Assembly (NCBI RefSeq): GCF_904846415.1
Contig: NZ_CAJHAR010000002.1
Coordinates: 124,001-188,000 of the forward strand
From: Psychrobacter piscatorii
GTDB taxonomy: Bacteria; Pseudomonadota; Gammaproteobacteria; Pseudomonadales; Moraxellaceae
Direction of reading: 5' to 3'
DNA length: 64,000 bases
The first letter of the stretch is position 1. Every line of letters starts with the position of its first letter. Below, one piece after another: positions 18,075 to 26,999 of this stretch. The notes under the pieces are model-generated. The model was not told the DNA's origin and made no database searches. It saw nothing but the letters and a program-made list of their open reading frames with translations. The position numbers and the translations under genes are program-made.

Positions 18075-18328
18075 AATAAACCTCTCGTAAATAATGCATG
18101 TCAAGATACATGGTCGCGCTATTTTATAGAGTACGAATGAGACATGCAATAATAATTTTCAGTGTAGAAACAAATAATTACTGCTTAATAATCAATGACT
18201 ATAAATTTTAGCTATACCAATATAAATAAGCCAAATGAAAGTCAAAATATTATTTTCACAGACTACCGTAGATGTTTACTATTAGTTGTACGTCTAGTGT
18301 TACGAAAATACTGAGTAACGTTAATTAG

Positions 18329-19543
18329 TTAAGCGTTAATTTGCAACGCAGCAACTGCTGGGAGCACTTTACCTTCTACAAATTCTAAAAATGCACCGCC
18401 GCCTGTTGACATATAACTGACGCCATCAGCGACTTGATATTTATCAATAGCCGCCAAGGTATCACCGCCACCCGCAATTGAAAAACCGTCGCTGTCTCTT
18501 ACGGCTGTTGCTAGTATTTGTGTCCCTTGACCAAAAGCATCAACTTCAAAAACACCGACTGGACCATTCCATAAGATCGTTTTTGCATGAATAATGGCGT
18601 CGGCAAGTTGCTTTGCACTTTCTGGTGCGATATCCAATATCATGTCATTTTCGCCAATGACATTAATAGACTTAATCGTTGCGACTGCCTTTTGCAATGA
18701 ACCAGTAAAGTCAGCAAAATCGATGTCGTCTTTATCAGCAACGACCACATACTCAGGTAGTAATATCTCAGTCTTGGTCATGATATCGCGCGCAGTATCG
18801 ATCAAATCTGCTTCGTACAGCGACGCGCCCACACTATGTCCCTGCGCCGCTAAGAAAGTATTGGCAATACCGCCACCAACGATAATCTGTGTACAGACTT
18901 CAGCCAAGCTATGTAGAACTTCTAACTTGGTAGACACTTTTGAGCCGCCAACGATGGCAAGCATAGGCTGGGCTGGTGTTTCAAGCGCTAGGCTCAAGGC
19001 ATCAAGCTCAGCTGCCAACAAAGGCCCTGCACAAACGGTTTTGTCTGCTTGACGCATCGCTTGAGTCACGCCTTCTGTTGATGCTTGCGCACGGTGCGCG
19101 GTACCGAATGCATCCATGACAAAGACATCACATAAATCTGCGTATTTTTTTGCTAACGTCGCATCGTTTTTCTTTTCACCATCGTTAAAACGTACATTCT
19201 CTAGTAGTACGACTTCGCCAGATTTTACAGCAGCGCCTTGAGTCAGGTAGTCATTATTGAGGCGCACTGGTGACGCTAATTGCGAGCCCAATTTGTCTGT
19301 CAAATAGTCAGCAACTGGTGCCAATGAATAAATAGACTCAGGATTACCTTCTGTTGGGCGTCCCAGATGTGAACAAACAATAACAGCAGCACCCTTCTCT
19401 AGTGCCATTTCGATAGTAGGTAGACTTGCTTGTAAGCGAGCATCACTTGTGACTTTACCGTCTTTAATAGGGACATTTAAATCTTCTCGGATCAATACCA
19501 CTTTGTCGGTTAAGTTCAGCTCGCTCATACGCAAAAAATTCAT
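18329..19543 (-). CDS. pgk: Phosphoglycerate kinase
   Basis: Pgk transfers phosphate from 1,3-bisphosphoglycerate to ADP in lower glycolysis. The 404-residue protein carries the usual signature [11 protein letters not shown] near the N-terminus, the substrate-binding [40 protein letters not shown], the nucleotide-binding [11 protein letters not shown] and the ending [17 protein letters not shown]. The start has AGGAGC 5 bases before the ATG. Length and sequence are close to E. coli Pgk with a few extra residues. Downstream on the same strand lie a lipoprotein gene and fba. Confidence 0.98.
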   Translation of the reverse strand: MNFLRMSELNLTDKVVLIREDLNVPIKDGKVTSDARLQASLPTIEMALEKGAAVIVCSHLGRPTEGNPESIYSLAPVADYLTDKLGSQLASPVRLNNDYLTQGAAVKSGEVVLLENVRFNDGEKKNDATLAKKYADLCDVFVMDAFGTAHRAQASTEGVTQAMRQADKTVCAGPLLAAELDALSLALETPAQPMLAIVGGSKVSTKLEVLHSLAEVCTQIIVGGGIANTFLAAQGHSVGASLYEADLIDTARDIMTKTEILLPEYVVVADKDDIDFADFTGSLQKAVATIKSINVIGENDMILDIAPESAKQLADAIIHAKTILWNGPVGVFEVDAFGQGTQILATAVRDSDGFSIAGGGDTLAAIDKYQVADGVSYMSTGGGAFLEFVEGKVLPAVAALQINA

Positions 19544-19985
19544 TATCTGCTCCTATGCATCAATATATCTATTAATTTACGATTACTATCATGATTGGTA
19601 TGACTAATAATTTTTTAACTATCATCTACTATATGCGCTCTAACAATGAGCCTTATTAGACTGCATTCTCGTTATCTTTCTATATATTTATCACTGAGCA
19701 TTCACACTAATTATCAAACCAAGTTACTGGAACAGATAAGTGAGTAGAAATCAGTGGCGGTGTATTCTATCAGTTTTCTATGAGATGCTCACAAGCAAAC
19801 TTTTACGATTTTTAAAAACATGAAAATATTGAGTGAGTAATTTTATCCCAGCATTGATAGGAAACGGTTGTAACTGCTAGCTTTGAACTCATTCAATAAT
19901 CAGTAACATTTCGTGGTGGTACTCAGCAGTCAGGCTCTTTATGATAGAAGCGTTGACAATAACAATAATCTTTTAGGAGAACACA
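19544..19985. other. Divergent spacer between pgk and dksA-like gene
   Basis: This 442-bp AT-rich region should hold the promoters of both diverging genes. TTGACA occurs near 19954 but without a convincing -10 partner. I see no gene. Confidence 0.4.
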
Positions 19986-20315
19986 ATGAGTATCGACTTA
20001 GACACTGCCAAGCAAAATCTATTAAAACTAAAGGATGAGTACGAGTCTCGCATTGACAAAATCGAAGATCATATCCAAAACCCACAAGATGATCTCAATG
20101 AGCACTGGGAAGATCAGGCTATATCCTATCGTCAAAATGATATGCGCAAAAATTTAATGGCCGAGGCACGTCAGAGCCTAATCTATGTCGAAAATGCCTT
20201 AAGTCGTATCGAAAACGGTACTTATGGCGAGTGCGAGGTCTGCGGTGAGCCAATCGAAGAGCAACGTTTAGAAGCGCTGCCCTACGCTACTTTATGTATG
20301 GAACATGCTGAATAG
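19986..20315 (+). CDS. TraR/DksA-family zinc-finger protein
   Basis: The 109-residue protein has an N-terminal coiled-coil part (residues about 5-75, rich in Lys, Glu and Asp). A C-terminal zinc finger follows: CEVCGEPIEEQRLEALPY, then LCMEHAE. DksA-like proteins bind the RNA polymerase secondary channel and modulate initiation with ppGpp. The finger here has Cys-x2-Cys and then Cys-x2-His, so the fourth zinc ligand is His instead of the Cys of classical DksA. The protein is also shorter than E. coli DksA (151 residues), closer to YbiI/TraR-like members. AGGAGA lies 7 bases before the ATG. True DksA function is not certain. Confidence 0.85.
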   Translation: MSIDLDTAKQNLLKLKDEYESRIDKIEDHIQNPQDDLNEHWEDQAISYRQNDMRKNLMAEARQSLIYVENALSRIENGTYGECEVCGEPIEEQRLEALPYATLCMEHAE

Positions 20316-20341
20316 CTAATAAATCCTATTTAAAACACATT

Positions 20342-21007
20342 TTATACAGCAGGTGTTTTCCATTTAGAAAATGCCTGTTGCCATTGATAGCAACGCTCGG
20401 CGATTTTTTCTACAGGTAAATCCATAATATCGCCTACTACCGCCACAAGCGCAATTGGTATGTCTGCCAGCTCTGAAATATTTTCTGCAGTCAATCCGCC
20501 TATCACACATATAGGTATGTCTTGTTGACAGCCTTCAATTAGGTTCTGACGCGAGATAATATCAGCATTCGGTTTTGTGGTAGATGCAAATATGGCACCC
20601 ATCGCAGCATAACTTGCGCCATCATCTTTTGCCTCTTTGACTAATTCAACATTCCCATGACAAGTACGACCGATGACTTGATTCGGAGCTAATTGCCGTT
20701 TGGCATCATTAATATTGCCATCTTGCTGACCAAGATGCACCCCAACGCCAAGGGTTGACGCCAACTCAATATCGTCATTAATCACGACTGCGATGTTATA
20801 AGCGCGCGCCAAATCAACAATCTTAGAAGCTTCTTCATAGAGCCTCGACTTGCCATCTGGCAATGCCAATACCTGTTTGCGCCGAACTTGTAGTAATGCA
20901 ATAAGACCTGTTGCCAGCGCTGCTTCTAACTTCTGATAGAGAAGTTCAAACTCATCATCATTGGTCAGTAGATACAGCTTTGGCACAGTAGGCGTGATTT
21001 GAGTCAT
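20342..21007 (-). CDS. thiE: Thiamine phosphate synthase ThiE
   Basis: ThiE joins HMP-pyrophosphate and THZ-phosphate to give thiamine phosphate. The 221-residue TIM barrel shows ALLQVRRK, VVINDDIELAS, GVHLGQQDG, IGRTCHGNVE, MGAIFASTTKPNAD and CVIGGLTAENI, which correspond to the substrate and pyrophosphate-binding motifs. Two ATGs are close. The second (21007) is used because AAGGA is 8 bases before it, whereas it overlaps the first (21016). Its 3' end faces the dksA-like gene with only 26 bases between. No other thiamine gene is in the window and no TPP riboswitch was seen upstream. Confidence 0.88.
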   Translation of the reverse strand: MTQITPTVPKLYLLTNDDEFELLYQKLEAALATGLIALLQVRRKQVLALPDGKSRLYEEASKIVDLARAYNIAVVINDDIELASTLGVGVHLGQQDGNINDAKRQLAPNQVIGRTCHGNVELVKEAKDDGASYAAMGAIFASTTKPNADIISRQNLIEGCQQDIPICVIGGLTAENISELADIPIALVAVVGDIMDLPVEKIAERCYQWQQAFSKWKTPAV

Positions 21008-21034
21008 ATAATGCATCCTTAATCTTGGCGCAAT

Positions 21035-21069
21035 AAAAAAGCCGTTATATCCTATAACAGCCTTTTTAT
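21035..21069 (-). terminator. Terminator after pbpG
   Basis: GTTATA pairs with TATAAC and the stem continues imperfectly through GGC/GCC into A6 and T5 tracts. On the minus strand it directly follows the pbpG stop and precedes thiE. Confidence 0.75.
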
Positions 21070-21088
21070 TAACGTTGAGTCTGTGAAC

Positions 21089-22165
21089 TTATACAGTGCG
21101 GCGAGTCGCTAAACTATTTAGGATGTTTTTGGCATCGCCCCAACGTGTTGCTGAGCTGTTTGCCCCTAGGATGACGATAATTGCAGGGCGGTTATTAACT
21201 CGCGTTTCCATCACAACACAGCGCCCAGCTTCATTGATGAAACCTGTTTTTGAGATACCGATTGGGTAATCACCTGCACGAACCAAGCTACTAGTGTTGT
21301 TGGCTTTATAAGTGCGGTTACCACTTGAGTAGTTTGAAACAAAGAAATCATAGCTCTTGGTGGTAGAGAAGCGACGAATCACATCGTAGTTGCCAGCCGC
21401 ACGAACCATTTTTACCAAATCATTCGATGAGGCGACGTTACGCTTATCAAGACCCGTTGGATCACCGAAAAACGCAGTAGTCATACCTAAATCTTGTGCT
21501 TTTCTATTCATTGCACGGATAAAGGCATTGTAGCCGCCTGGATAGTTACGCGCCAAGCTCTTTGCCGCTGGGTTTTCAGACTTCATCAAAGCCATCAATA
21601 GTATTTCGGCACGGTTCATACGATCGCCTGATTTTAGGCGTGAGCTGGCGCGCTTAGGCCCGACAAAGTCTTCTGGATCAAGCGTGATTTCTTCACGCAT
21701 ATCAAGACCTGCATCTAGCACAACCATGGCTGTCATTATTTTGGTAATACTGGCCATAGGACGTGCAATATCGGCGTCTTTTTCGTAGATAGATTCACCC
21801 GTTTCAGCATCAATCACCGCGACACTGCGCGAGTCAGTACTGATTGGGATCATATCACTGCTACCAAACGCGCCGCGATAAGTCGTATTGTATCGAGCGG
21901 TATTGTTACTGCTAGCAAAACTGTTGCTATTCGTGATATTGGTCGTACCATAACCATTATCGACTTTTTTGATAGCAGAGCCATTAGACTTGTACATGAT
22001 GTTACGCGCTTCAGACAAACTATCCGCACCGCCCCAACTCAAGCGTGCACTAGAAGCTGTCTCAGTGCTACCATTAATCGTAAGTGCGGCTTGTGCAACA
22101 CTGCCCAAACTCAATGAAATCATAGCAGCGATCAATTGCTGTTTGGTTAATGGTAGTTGCTTCAT
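21089..22165 (-). CDS. pbpG: D-alanyl-D-alanine endopeptidase (PBP7-type)
   Basis: This periplasmic serine peptidase of the S11 family should cleave D-Ala-meso-DAP cross-links in peptidoglycan. The 358-residue protein has a signal peptide (MKQLPLTKQQ then a hydrophobic core, cleaved after SVAQA), a Ser/Asn-rich spacer to about residue 100, and the catalytic domain. That domain has SxxK in MASITKIM, SxN in KSENPAAK and KTG in GISKTGFINEAG. It lacks the C-terminal membrane anchor of DacA/DacC carboxypeptidases, which supports the PBP7 call. ATG 22165 is chosen because AGGAGG lies 4 bases upstream. The longer frame lacks such a site. A terminator follows. Confidence 0.88.
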   Translation of the reverse strand: MKQLPLTKQQLIAAMISLSLGSVAQAALTINGSTETASSARLSWGGADSLSEARNIMYKSNGSAIKKVDNGYGTTNITNSNSFASSNNTARYNTTYRGAFGSSDMIPISTDSRSVAVIDAETGESIYEKDADIARPMASITKIMTAMVVLDAGLDMREEITLDPEDFVGPKRASSRLKSGDRMNRAEILLMALMKSENPAAKSLARNYPGGYNAFIRAMNRKAQDLGMTTAFFGDPTGLDKRNVASSNDLVKMVRAAGNYDVIRRFSTTKSYDFFVSNYSSGNRTYKANNTSSLVRAGDYPIGISKTGFINEAGRCVVMETRVNNRPAIIVILGANSSATRWGDAKNILNSLATRRTV

Positions 22166-22482
22166 TATGCCTCCTGCTGTCGCTATCACGCCAGTTACAT
22201 ACTGCCTGACGCCAAGAACGTACGTAGCGTTTATAGATGTGTTTGTAAGTACTCACATAGAGCTTTTGTATTTTTAGTGTATCATGGTTTACATTTAAGT
22301 TTAATCTATCAAACTGATTTAATGGTTTTTTTTAGCTTCATTCAAACTTTGATACAACTGATTTATATTTTAGAAACACTGATTAACAATACAGCAATAT
22401 AACTTAACTTAGAATGTTATCATTCTTTGTACTTTATTATATTAAATGAAGATATTGATACAGCATATTAGCCGTATCCTAT

Positions 22483-22522
22483 GTATTTAGAATCAAAAAA
22501 CTGTATTTAGAACCAAAAAACG
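22483..22522. repeat. 20-bp tandem repeat upstream of the GacA-like gene
   Basis: GTATTTAGAATCAAAAAACT is followed at once by GTATTTAGAACCAAAAAACG, a head-to-tail duplication with 18 of 20 bases identical. It ends about 80 bases before the response-regulator start. The remainder of the 22166-22600 spacer is AT-rich without a gene. Confidence 0.65.
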
Positions 22523-22600
22523 GCTTATGTTAACTTTGTTTTTTCTGTTATTTAACCCTTATAAGAACATTCATTCTGACAAACGATAAAGAGTATGGTG

Positions 22601-23236
22601 ATGATTAAAGTGTTGGTGGTCGATGATCATGATTTAGTACGGATGGGTATTAGCCGTATGTTGTCAGACAGCCCCGATATCGAAGTAGTGGGCGAAGCAG
22701 ATAGCGGTGATATGGCAATCAAGCAGGCCAAGCAGTTACGTCCTGACGTGGTATTGCTAGATGTCAATATGCCTAATATTGGTGGTCTTGAAGCGACCAA
22801 ACGCTTGATTCAGCTCGATATGGGTATCAAGATTTTAGCTGTTAGTAGCATGTCTGCACAGCCCTACCCCTCAATGCTCATCAAGGCTGGTGTAAATGGT
22901 TATATCACAAAAGGTACGCCACTTGATGAGATGATACGCGCGGTCAAAAAAATCTATCAAGGTGGTCGTTATTTTAGCCAAGACGTTGCTGAACAATTGG
23001 CGGACGTCTTATTGTCTGACAATGCCAGCTCGCCTTTTGATTTATTAAGTGACAGAGAAAAGCAAGTGGCTATGATGGTGGTCAATTGCCAAAGCCCTCA
23101 GCAGATTGCTGACCAATTATTTGTCAGCGTCAAAACCATCAATACCTATCGCTACCGTATTTATGAAAAAGTTGGCGTTGATAGTGATGTAAAATTAACG
23201 CATTTGGCCATTCGCCATGGTTTGATTCAACCATAA
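22601..23236 (+). CDS. GacA/UvrY-like LuxR-type response regulator
   Basis: This 211-residue regulator has an N-terminal receiver domain (VLVVDDHDLVRMGI, phosphoacceptor Asp in VVLLDVNMPNIGG, Lys in YITKGTP). A C-terminal LuxR-type helix-turn-helix follows (LSDREKQVAMMV, then QIADQLFVSVKTINTYRYRIYEK). It resembles E. coli UvrY and Pseudomonas GacA through the ending LTHLAIRHGL, and such proteins activate small RNAs that sequester CsrA/RsmA. The start is ATG 22601 since AAAGAG is then at 7 bases. ATG 22595 would be too close. No BarA/GacS-type kinase is adjacent. Instead pilS follows after 36 bases, so these genes may be co-transcribed. Confidence 0.88.
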   Translation: MIKVLVVDDHDLVRMGISRMLSDSPDIEVVGEADSGDMAIKQAKQLRPDVVLLDVNMPNIGGLEATKRLIQLDMGIKILAVSSMSAQPYPSMLIKAGVNGYITKGTPLDEMIRAVKKIYQGGRYFSQDVAEQLADVLLSDNASSPFDLLSDREKQVAMMVVNCQSPQQIADQLFVSVKTINTYRYRIYEKVGVDSDVKLTHLAIRHGLIQP

Positions 23237-23272
23237 GTTGCTTAGTATCTCATTTGTCATCACGGTCAATTT

Positions 23273-25033
23273 ATGAAACCTGCTACCACCATCATTTCTG
23301 CCATCAGTCGCTATGTACACCACGATGATACCCTTCCTTTGCCGCAGCTGCGCAGACTAGGCATTATTTACAGCAGTTATCGCTTTGTCGTCAGCATATT
23401 TTCTATGCTGATGATATATATATCTGCGCGCGCTGGTGATAGCGCCTCTCTCCCCAGTTTTTTGCAGCAGACAGCCCTGAGCTTTTATGTGATGCTGAGT
23501 TTGATTTTGCTCGGGTTGTTTTACGTTGTCACAAAGCAGATGCGTCGACAGTTAGCGTTTGGGCTAGTATTAGACGTTATTATATTAAGCTTATTGCTGT
23601 ATACAGCAGGTGAGCCTGACTTACAGCTGACCATGCTCTATATGGTCGTTGTCGCCGCTAGCTTTATGCTATTGCATGGTTCACAAGCGCTAGTTATCAC
23701 CTTATTGGCTATTATTTTTGTTATCTATCAGCAGTTTTTTTATGCCATTGCCAATAGCATGAATTTGGCCAATTTAGGCGATGCTTTGCTGATGTCAGCA
23801 AGCTTCTTAGCAGTAGGTGGTTTGAGTTGGTCTATCTCACAACGTTTGGTACAGCTTGAGAAAGTTGCACAAAGTCATGCCAAAGAGGTTGAACGACTTA
23901 ATGTCATCAATCAAGAAGTGATTACACAAATGGTCAATGGTGTCATTGTCATCGATAAACAGGATATCGTCCTTGCAAATCTAGCGGCCCACCAACTGCT
24001 CAGTATCACACAGGATTCATCGTTGCGCGCATCTAGCACTTCAACTGATGAAATGAGAGGCGATACGCCTCATGTCATTCTATTTAACTTCAAACAACAA
24101 CTTAGCAAACAGCATTCTCAGCTACTCCAAGCTTGCTTGTCAGTCGCTACAGGACAATCACGTACGTTTACGTACGATGTACCTGAGGTGGCAAACGCTT
24201 CGATATTTGGTAAGCTACGTGTACAAATCATCCCGCTAAAAGATGATAGCAAATTAATCCTATTAGAAGACTTACGCCGTGAGCAGGCTAGCGCCCAACA
24301 ATTAAAACTGGCGTCGTTAGGGCAACTCACTGCCAGTATTGCTCATGAAATTAGAAATCCTCTAGCCGCTATCTCACAAGCCAGCCAACTACTGATGGAA
24401 GACTTGACCGAAATTCAAGAAAATGACAATGCATTGGCAAATGCATCAAATGTAGACATGACTGGCAATCATGAGCTTTATGAAATGATATTTTCACAAA
24501 CCAAACGTGTAAACCGTATTATTGAAGATATTTTAAAACTGTCTCGCCAGCAAGCGGCCTCTCAGCAAGCCATTGTTTTGGCTGAGTGGATGCCAGCATT
24601 TTTGGATAACTATTTTCAAGGGCACGACATTTTTCTACATGTAAAAACCCAACCAACCATATCATTTGATCCTCACCAGTTAGAACAAATTTTGATTAAT
24701 TTGATCAATAATGGCTTGCGTTATAGCAGTTATAGCCATCCTCACGCTTACGTAGAAATCGAGATTTACTGTGCAGACAACGATGTTATAATTGACATAT
24801 TGGATGATGGTGATGGTATTAAGACTGAAGATTTAAAACATTTGTTTAATCCATTTTTTACAACAGACAAAGCTGGTACCGGCTTGGGACTATATTTATC
24901 GCAAGCCTTTTGTGAAGCCAATCAGGCACGTTTGCTCTATATTCCTGAGCATGAAAAAACGTGTTTTCGTTTGATTTCGCCTGCTATTGACTCTGAAAAT
25001 ATCTTTCAAGCCGTGGAAGAAAATCTTTATTAA
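23273..25033 (+). CDS. pilS: PilS-like sensor histidine kinase
   Basis: PilS is the membrane kinase that, with PilR, controls type IV pilin expression. The 586-residue protein has about six N-terminal transmembrane segments (residues about 25-185), a short coiled coil and a PAS-like region (about 210-330). The dimerisation/H-box is ASIAHEIRNPLAAIS, and the ATPase domain has N-box ILINLINNGLRYS, then DDGDGI, NPFFTT and GTGLGLYL. The six-helix membrane module without a large periplasmic loop is typical of PilS. No strong ribosome-binding site precedes the ATG, and translational coupling to the upstream regulator is possible. A 171-bp AT-rich gap separates it from pilR. Confidence 0.88.
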   Translation: MKPATTIISAISRYVHHDDTLPLPQLRRLGIIYSSYRFVVSIFSMLMIYISARAGDSASLPSFLQQTALSFYVMLSLILLGLFYVVTKQMRRQLAFGLVLDVIILSLLLYTAGEPDLQLTMLYMVVVAASFMLLHGSQALVITLLAIIFVIYQQFFYAIANSMNLANLGDALLMSASFLAVGGLSWSISQRLVQLEKVAQSHAKEVERLNVINQEVITQMVNGVIVIDKQDIVLANLAAHQLLSITQDSSLRASSTSTDEMRGDTPHVILFNFKQQLSKQHSQLLQACLSVATGQSRTFTYDVPEVANASIFGKLRVQIIPLKDDSKLILLEDLRREQASAQQLKLASLGQLTASIAHEIRNPLAAISQASQLLMEDLTEIQENDNALANASNVDMTGNHELYEMIFSQTKRVNRIIEDILKLSRQQAASQQAIVLAEWMPAFLDNYFQGHDIFLHVKTQPTISFDPHQLEQILINLINNGLRYSSYSHPHAYVEIEIYCADNDVIIDILDDGDGIKTEDLKHLFNPFFTTDKAGTGLGLYLSQAFCEANQARLLYIPEHEKTCFRLISPAIDSENIFQAVEENLY

Positions 25034-25204
25034 TCCCAGTCATAAATCAAAACACTACCTAATCATAAATTTTTGAACATTACATATTGGTAGCTAATAG
25101 CCACTATACATGATTGATTTACACATTTCTTTGTAAAAGAAATTTACCCCTATTTAGACCTAGCTATTAATATTTTGTAGCCATTGAATTTGACGAGATA
25201 ATGT

Positions 25205-26911
25205 ATGACAACAAACGCGCTAGTCGTTGATGACGAAGTGGATCTATGCCGATTGATGCAAATCACTTTGACTAAGATGGGCATCAAAAGTGATGTAGCC
25301 TATACTTTGGCGCAAGCAAGATCATACTGGCAAGACAATACTTATGATTTTTGCCTCACTGACTTGAAACTACCTGACGGCTCAGGGTTGGAGCTGGTCA
25401 AAGAAATTAGCAACAGCTCGAATACGCCGATAGCCGTCATCACTGCTCATGGAAGTATGGATCTGGCCATTGAAGCACTGAAGCTTGGTGCTTTTGATTT
25501 TGTCAATAAACCACTTGAGCTACCAAGATTACGTCAATTGGTAGAAAACGCTCTAAAGGTTATTCATCAAGATAATGAGGCACAAGCCACACCTGAATCC
25601 TCACCTGAGCAAAAGATGCTGGACGCTAGGCTAATCGGTGATTCTGCAGTCATGCACCCTCTTAAAAACACCATACTAAAATTGGCACGCTCACAAGCGC
25701 CTGTTTTTTTATCTGGTGCGTCTGGTACAGGTAAAGAGGTCGTCGCTAGACTGATTCATGATTTAAGTCCGCGACGAGATGGCAGCTTTGTACCAGTAAA
25801 CTGCGGTGCAATACCTTCTGAGCTGATGGAATCAGAGTTTTTTGGTCATAAAAAAGGCAGTTTTACAGGGGCTGTGGCTGACAAGCAGGGATTGTTTCAG
25901 CAAGCCAATGGCGGTACTTTATTTTTGGATGAGGTGGCAGACTTACCATTAGCGATGCAGGTGAAGCTGTTGCGTGCTATCCAAGAAAAGACCGTGAGGG
26001 CCATTGGTGACACTAAAGAAGTACCAGTAGACATCCGCATTTTATCCGCCACTCATAAAGATTTGAGTCGCTTGGTACAGGATGGTGCGTTTCGACAAGA
26101 TTTGTATTATCGTATCAATGTGATTGAGCTTAAGCTGCCGACACTGAATGATCGACGTGATGACATCCCTGTATTAGCAGAGCACTTTTTAGCCATGATT
26201 TCTGCTGAATGGCAGCTAAACATACCACCATCTCTCACGCGTGAAGCCAGCGAGCGTTTGCAGCGTCATGACTTTGCTGGTAACGTCCGAGAACTACGTA
26301 ATTTACTTGAGCGTGCAGTGACGTTGGCGGAAACTTCGGACATTGATATCAGTCATTTAGGCTTACCTGATGTTAGTCACGACCTTGAAGATACGCAAGC
26401 TCACAGCAATGCGCAACAATCTGACCATTACGCAAATGAGCAAAACCAATCTCAACCAATCACCCAAACAGTGTCTAAAGCCACAGAAAACCGTGAACAG
26501 GCGCTTCAATCTGACCGTGAGCTAGCGGCTGTAAAGCACAAGCAAGAAACAACTAATTTGCACCCTTATCGTACTAATACCCAACACTACCCTTCAATGA
26601 TACAGCGCTCAGTACCTAATCATACAGAACCATCAACCAGTCCAAGTGATACGAATGAGGAAGCACCGCTCAACCGTTCTATTCAACCAAAAGAGAATGA
26701 GACTGCAAGCCTGCAAGAACCGCTTGATGGTCAGTTGCCAGCCCAAGGGTTGGAGCATTATCTACAGGAACAAGAAAAGCTATTGATCATCACAGCCCTC
26801 AAACAGACTGGCTGGAACAAAACCCAAGCAGCAGAACTGCTTGGGACGACTTTTCGCTCATTACGTTATCGTATGAAAAAGTTAGAAATTGCAGAAGACC
26901 AATCTGAGTAG
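25205..26911 (+). CDS. pilR: PilR-like sigma-54-dependent response regulator
   Basis: PilR activates sigma-54 (RpoN) transcription, classically of pilA. The 568-residue protein has a receiver domain (phosphoacceptor Asp in CLTDLKLPDGSG). Its AAA+ domain (about 140-385) has Walker A GASGTGKE, the sigma-54 contact loop KGSFTGA (Ser replacing Ala of GAFTGA) and Walker B GGTLFLDEV. The C-terminal Fis-type helix-turn-helix is TQAAELLGTTFRSLRYRMKK. Between residues about 390 and 515 is an unusual Gln/Asn/Thr/Ser-rich linker, making it roughly 120 residues longer than Pseudomonas PilR. GAGA lies 6 bases before ATG 25205. It follows pilS on the same strand. Confidence 0.9.
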   Translation: MTTNALVVDDEVDLCRLMQITLTKMGIKSDVAYTLAQARSYWQDNTYDFCLTDLKLPDGSGLELVKEISNSSNTPIAVITAHGSMDLAIEALKLGAFDFVNKPLELPRLRQLVENALKVIHQDNEAQATPESSPEQKMLDARLIGDSAVMHPLKNTILKLARSQAPVFLSGASGTGKEVVARLIHDLSPRRDGSFVPVNCGAIPSELMESEFFGHKKGSFTGAVADKQGLFQQANGGTLFLDEVADLPLAMQVKLLRAIQEKTVRAIGDTKEVPVDIRILSATHKDLSRLVQDGAFRQDLYYRINVIELKLPTLNDRRDDIPVLAEHFLAMISAEWQLNIPPSLTREASERLQRHDFAGNVRELRNLLERAVTLAETSDIDISHLGLPDVSHDLEDTQAHSNAQQSDHYANEQNQSQPITQTVSKATENREQALQSDRELAAVKHKQETTNLHPYRTNTQHYPSMIQRSVPNHTEPSTSPSDTNEEAPLNRSIQPKENETASLQEPLDGQLPAQGLEHYLQEQEKLLIITALKQTGWNKTQAAELLGTTFRSLRYRMKKLEIAEDQSE

Positions 26912-26956
26912 GTCTTCTATCGGGCCATTGAATTTTTATTTCATAGATTCAATGGC
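26893..26956. repeat. Two perfect hairpins at the pilR 3' end
   Basis: AGAAGACC/GGTCTTCT (26893-26918) spans the pilR stop codon. GCCATTGAA/TTCAATGGC (26924-26956) follows. Neither ends in a T-run, so they may protect the mRNA end or separate the converging pilR and ctp transcripts. Confidence 0.5.
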
Positions 26957-26999
26957 TGTCTGACGGTATGTTGTTAAGTCTTAGTCTATCAACAATATA

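Noticed and set aside
22157..22402. 81-codon plus-strand frame upstream of the GacA-like gene
   Set aside because: It starts inside pbpG antisense, is rich in Tyr/His/Phe as expected from AT-rich noncoding DNA, and has no family resemblance.
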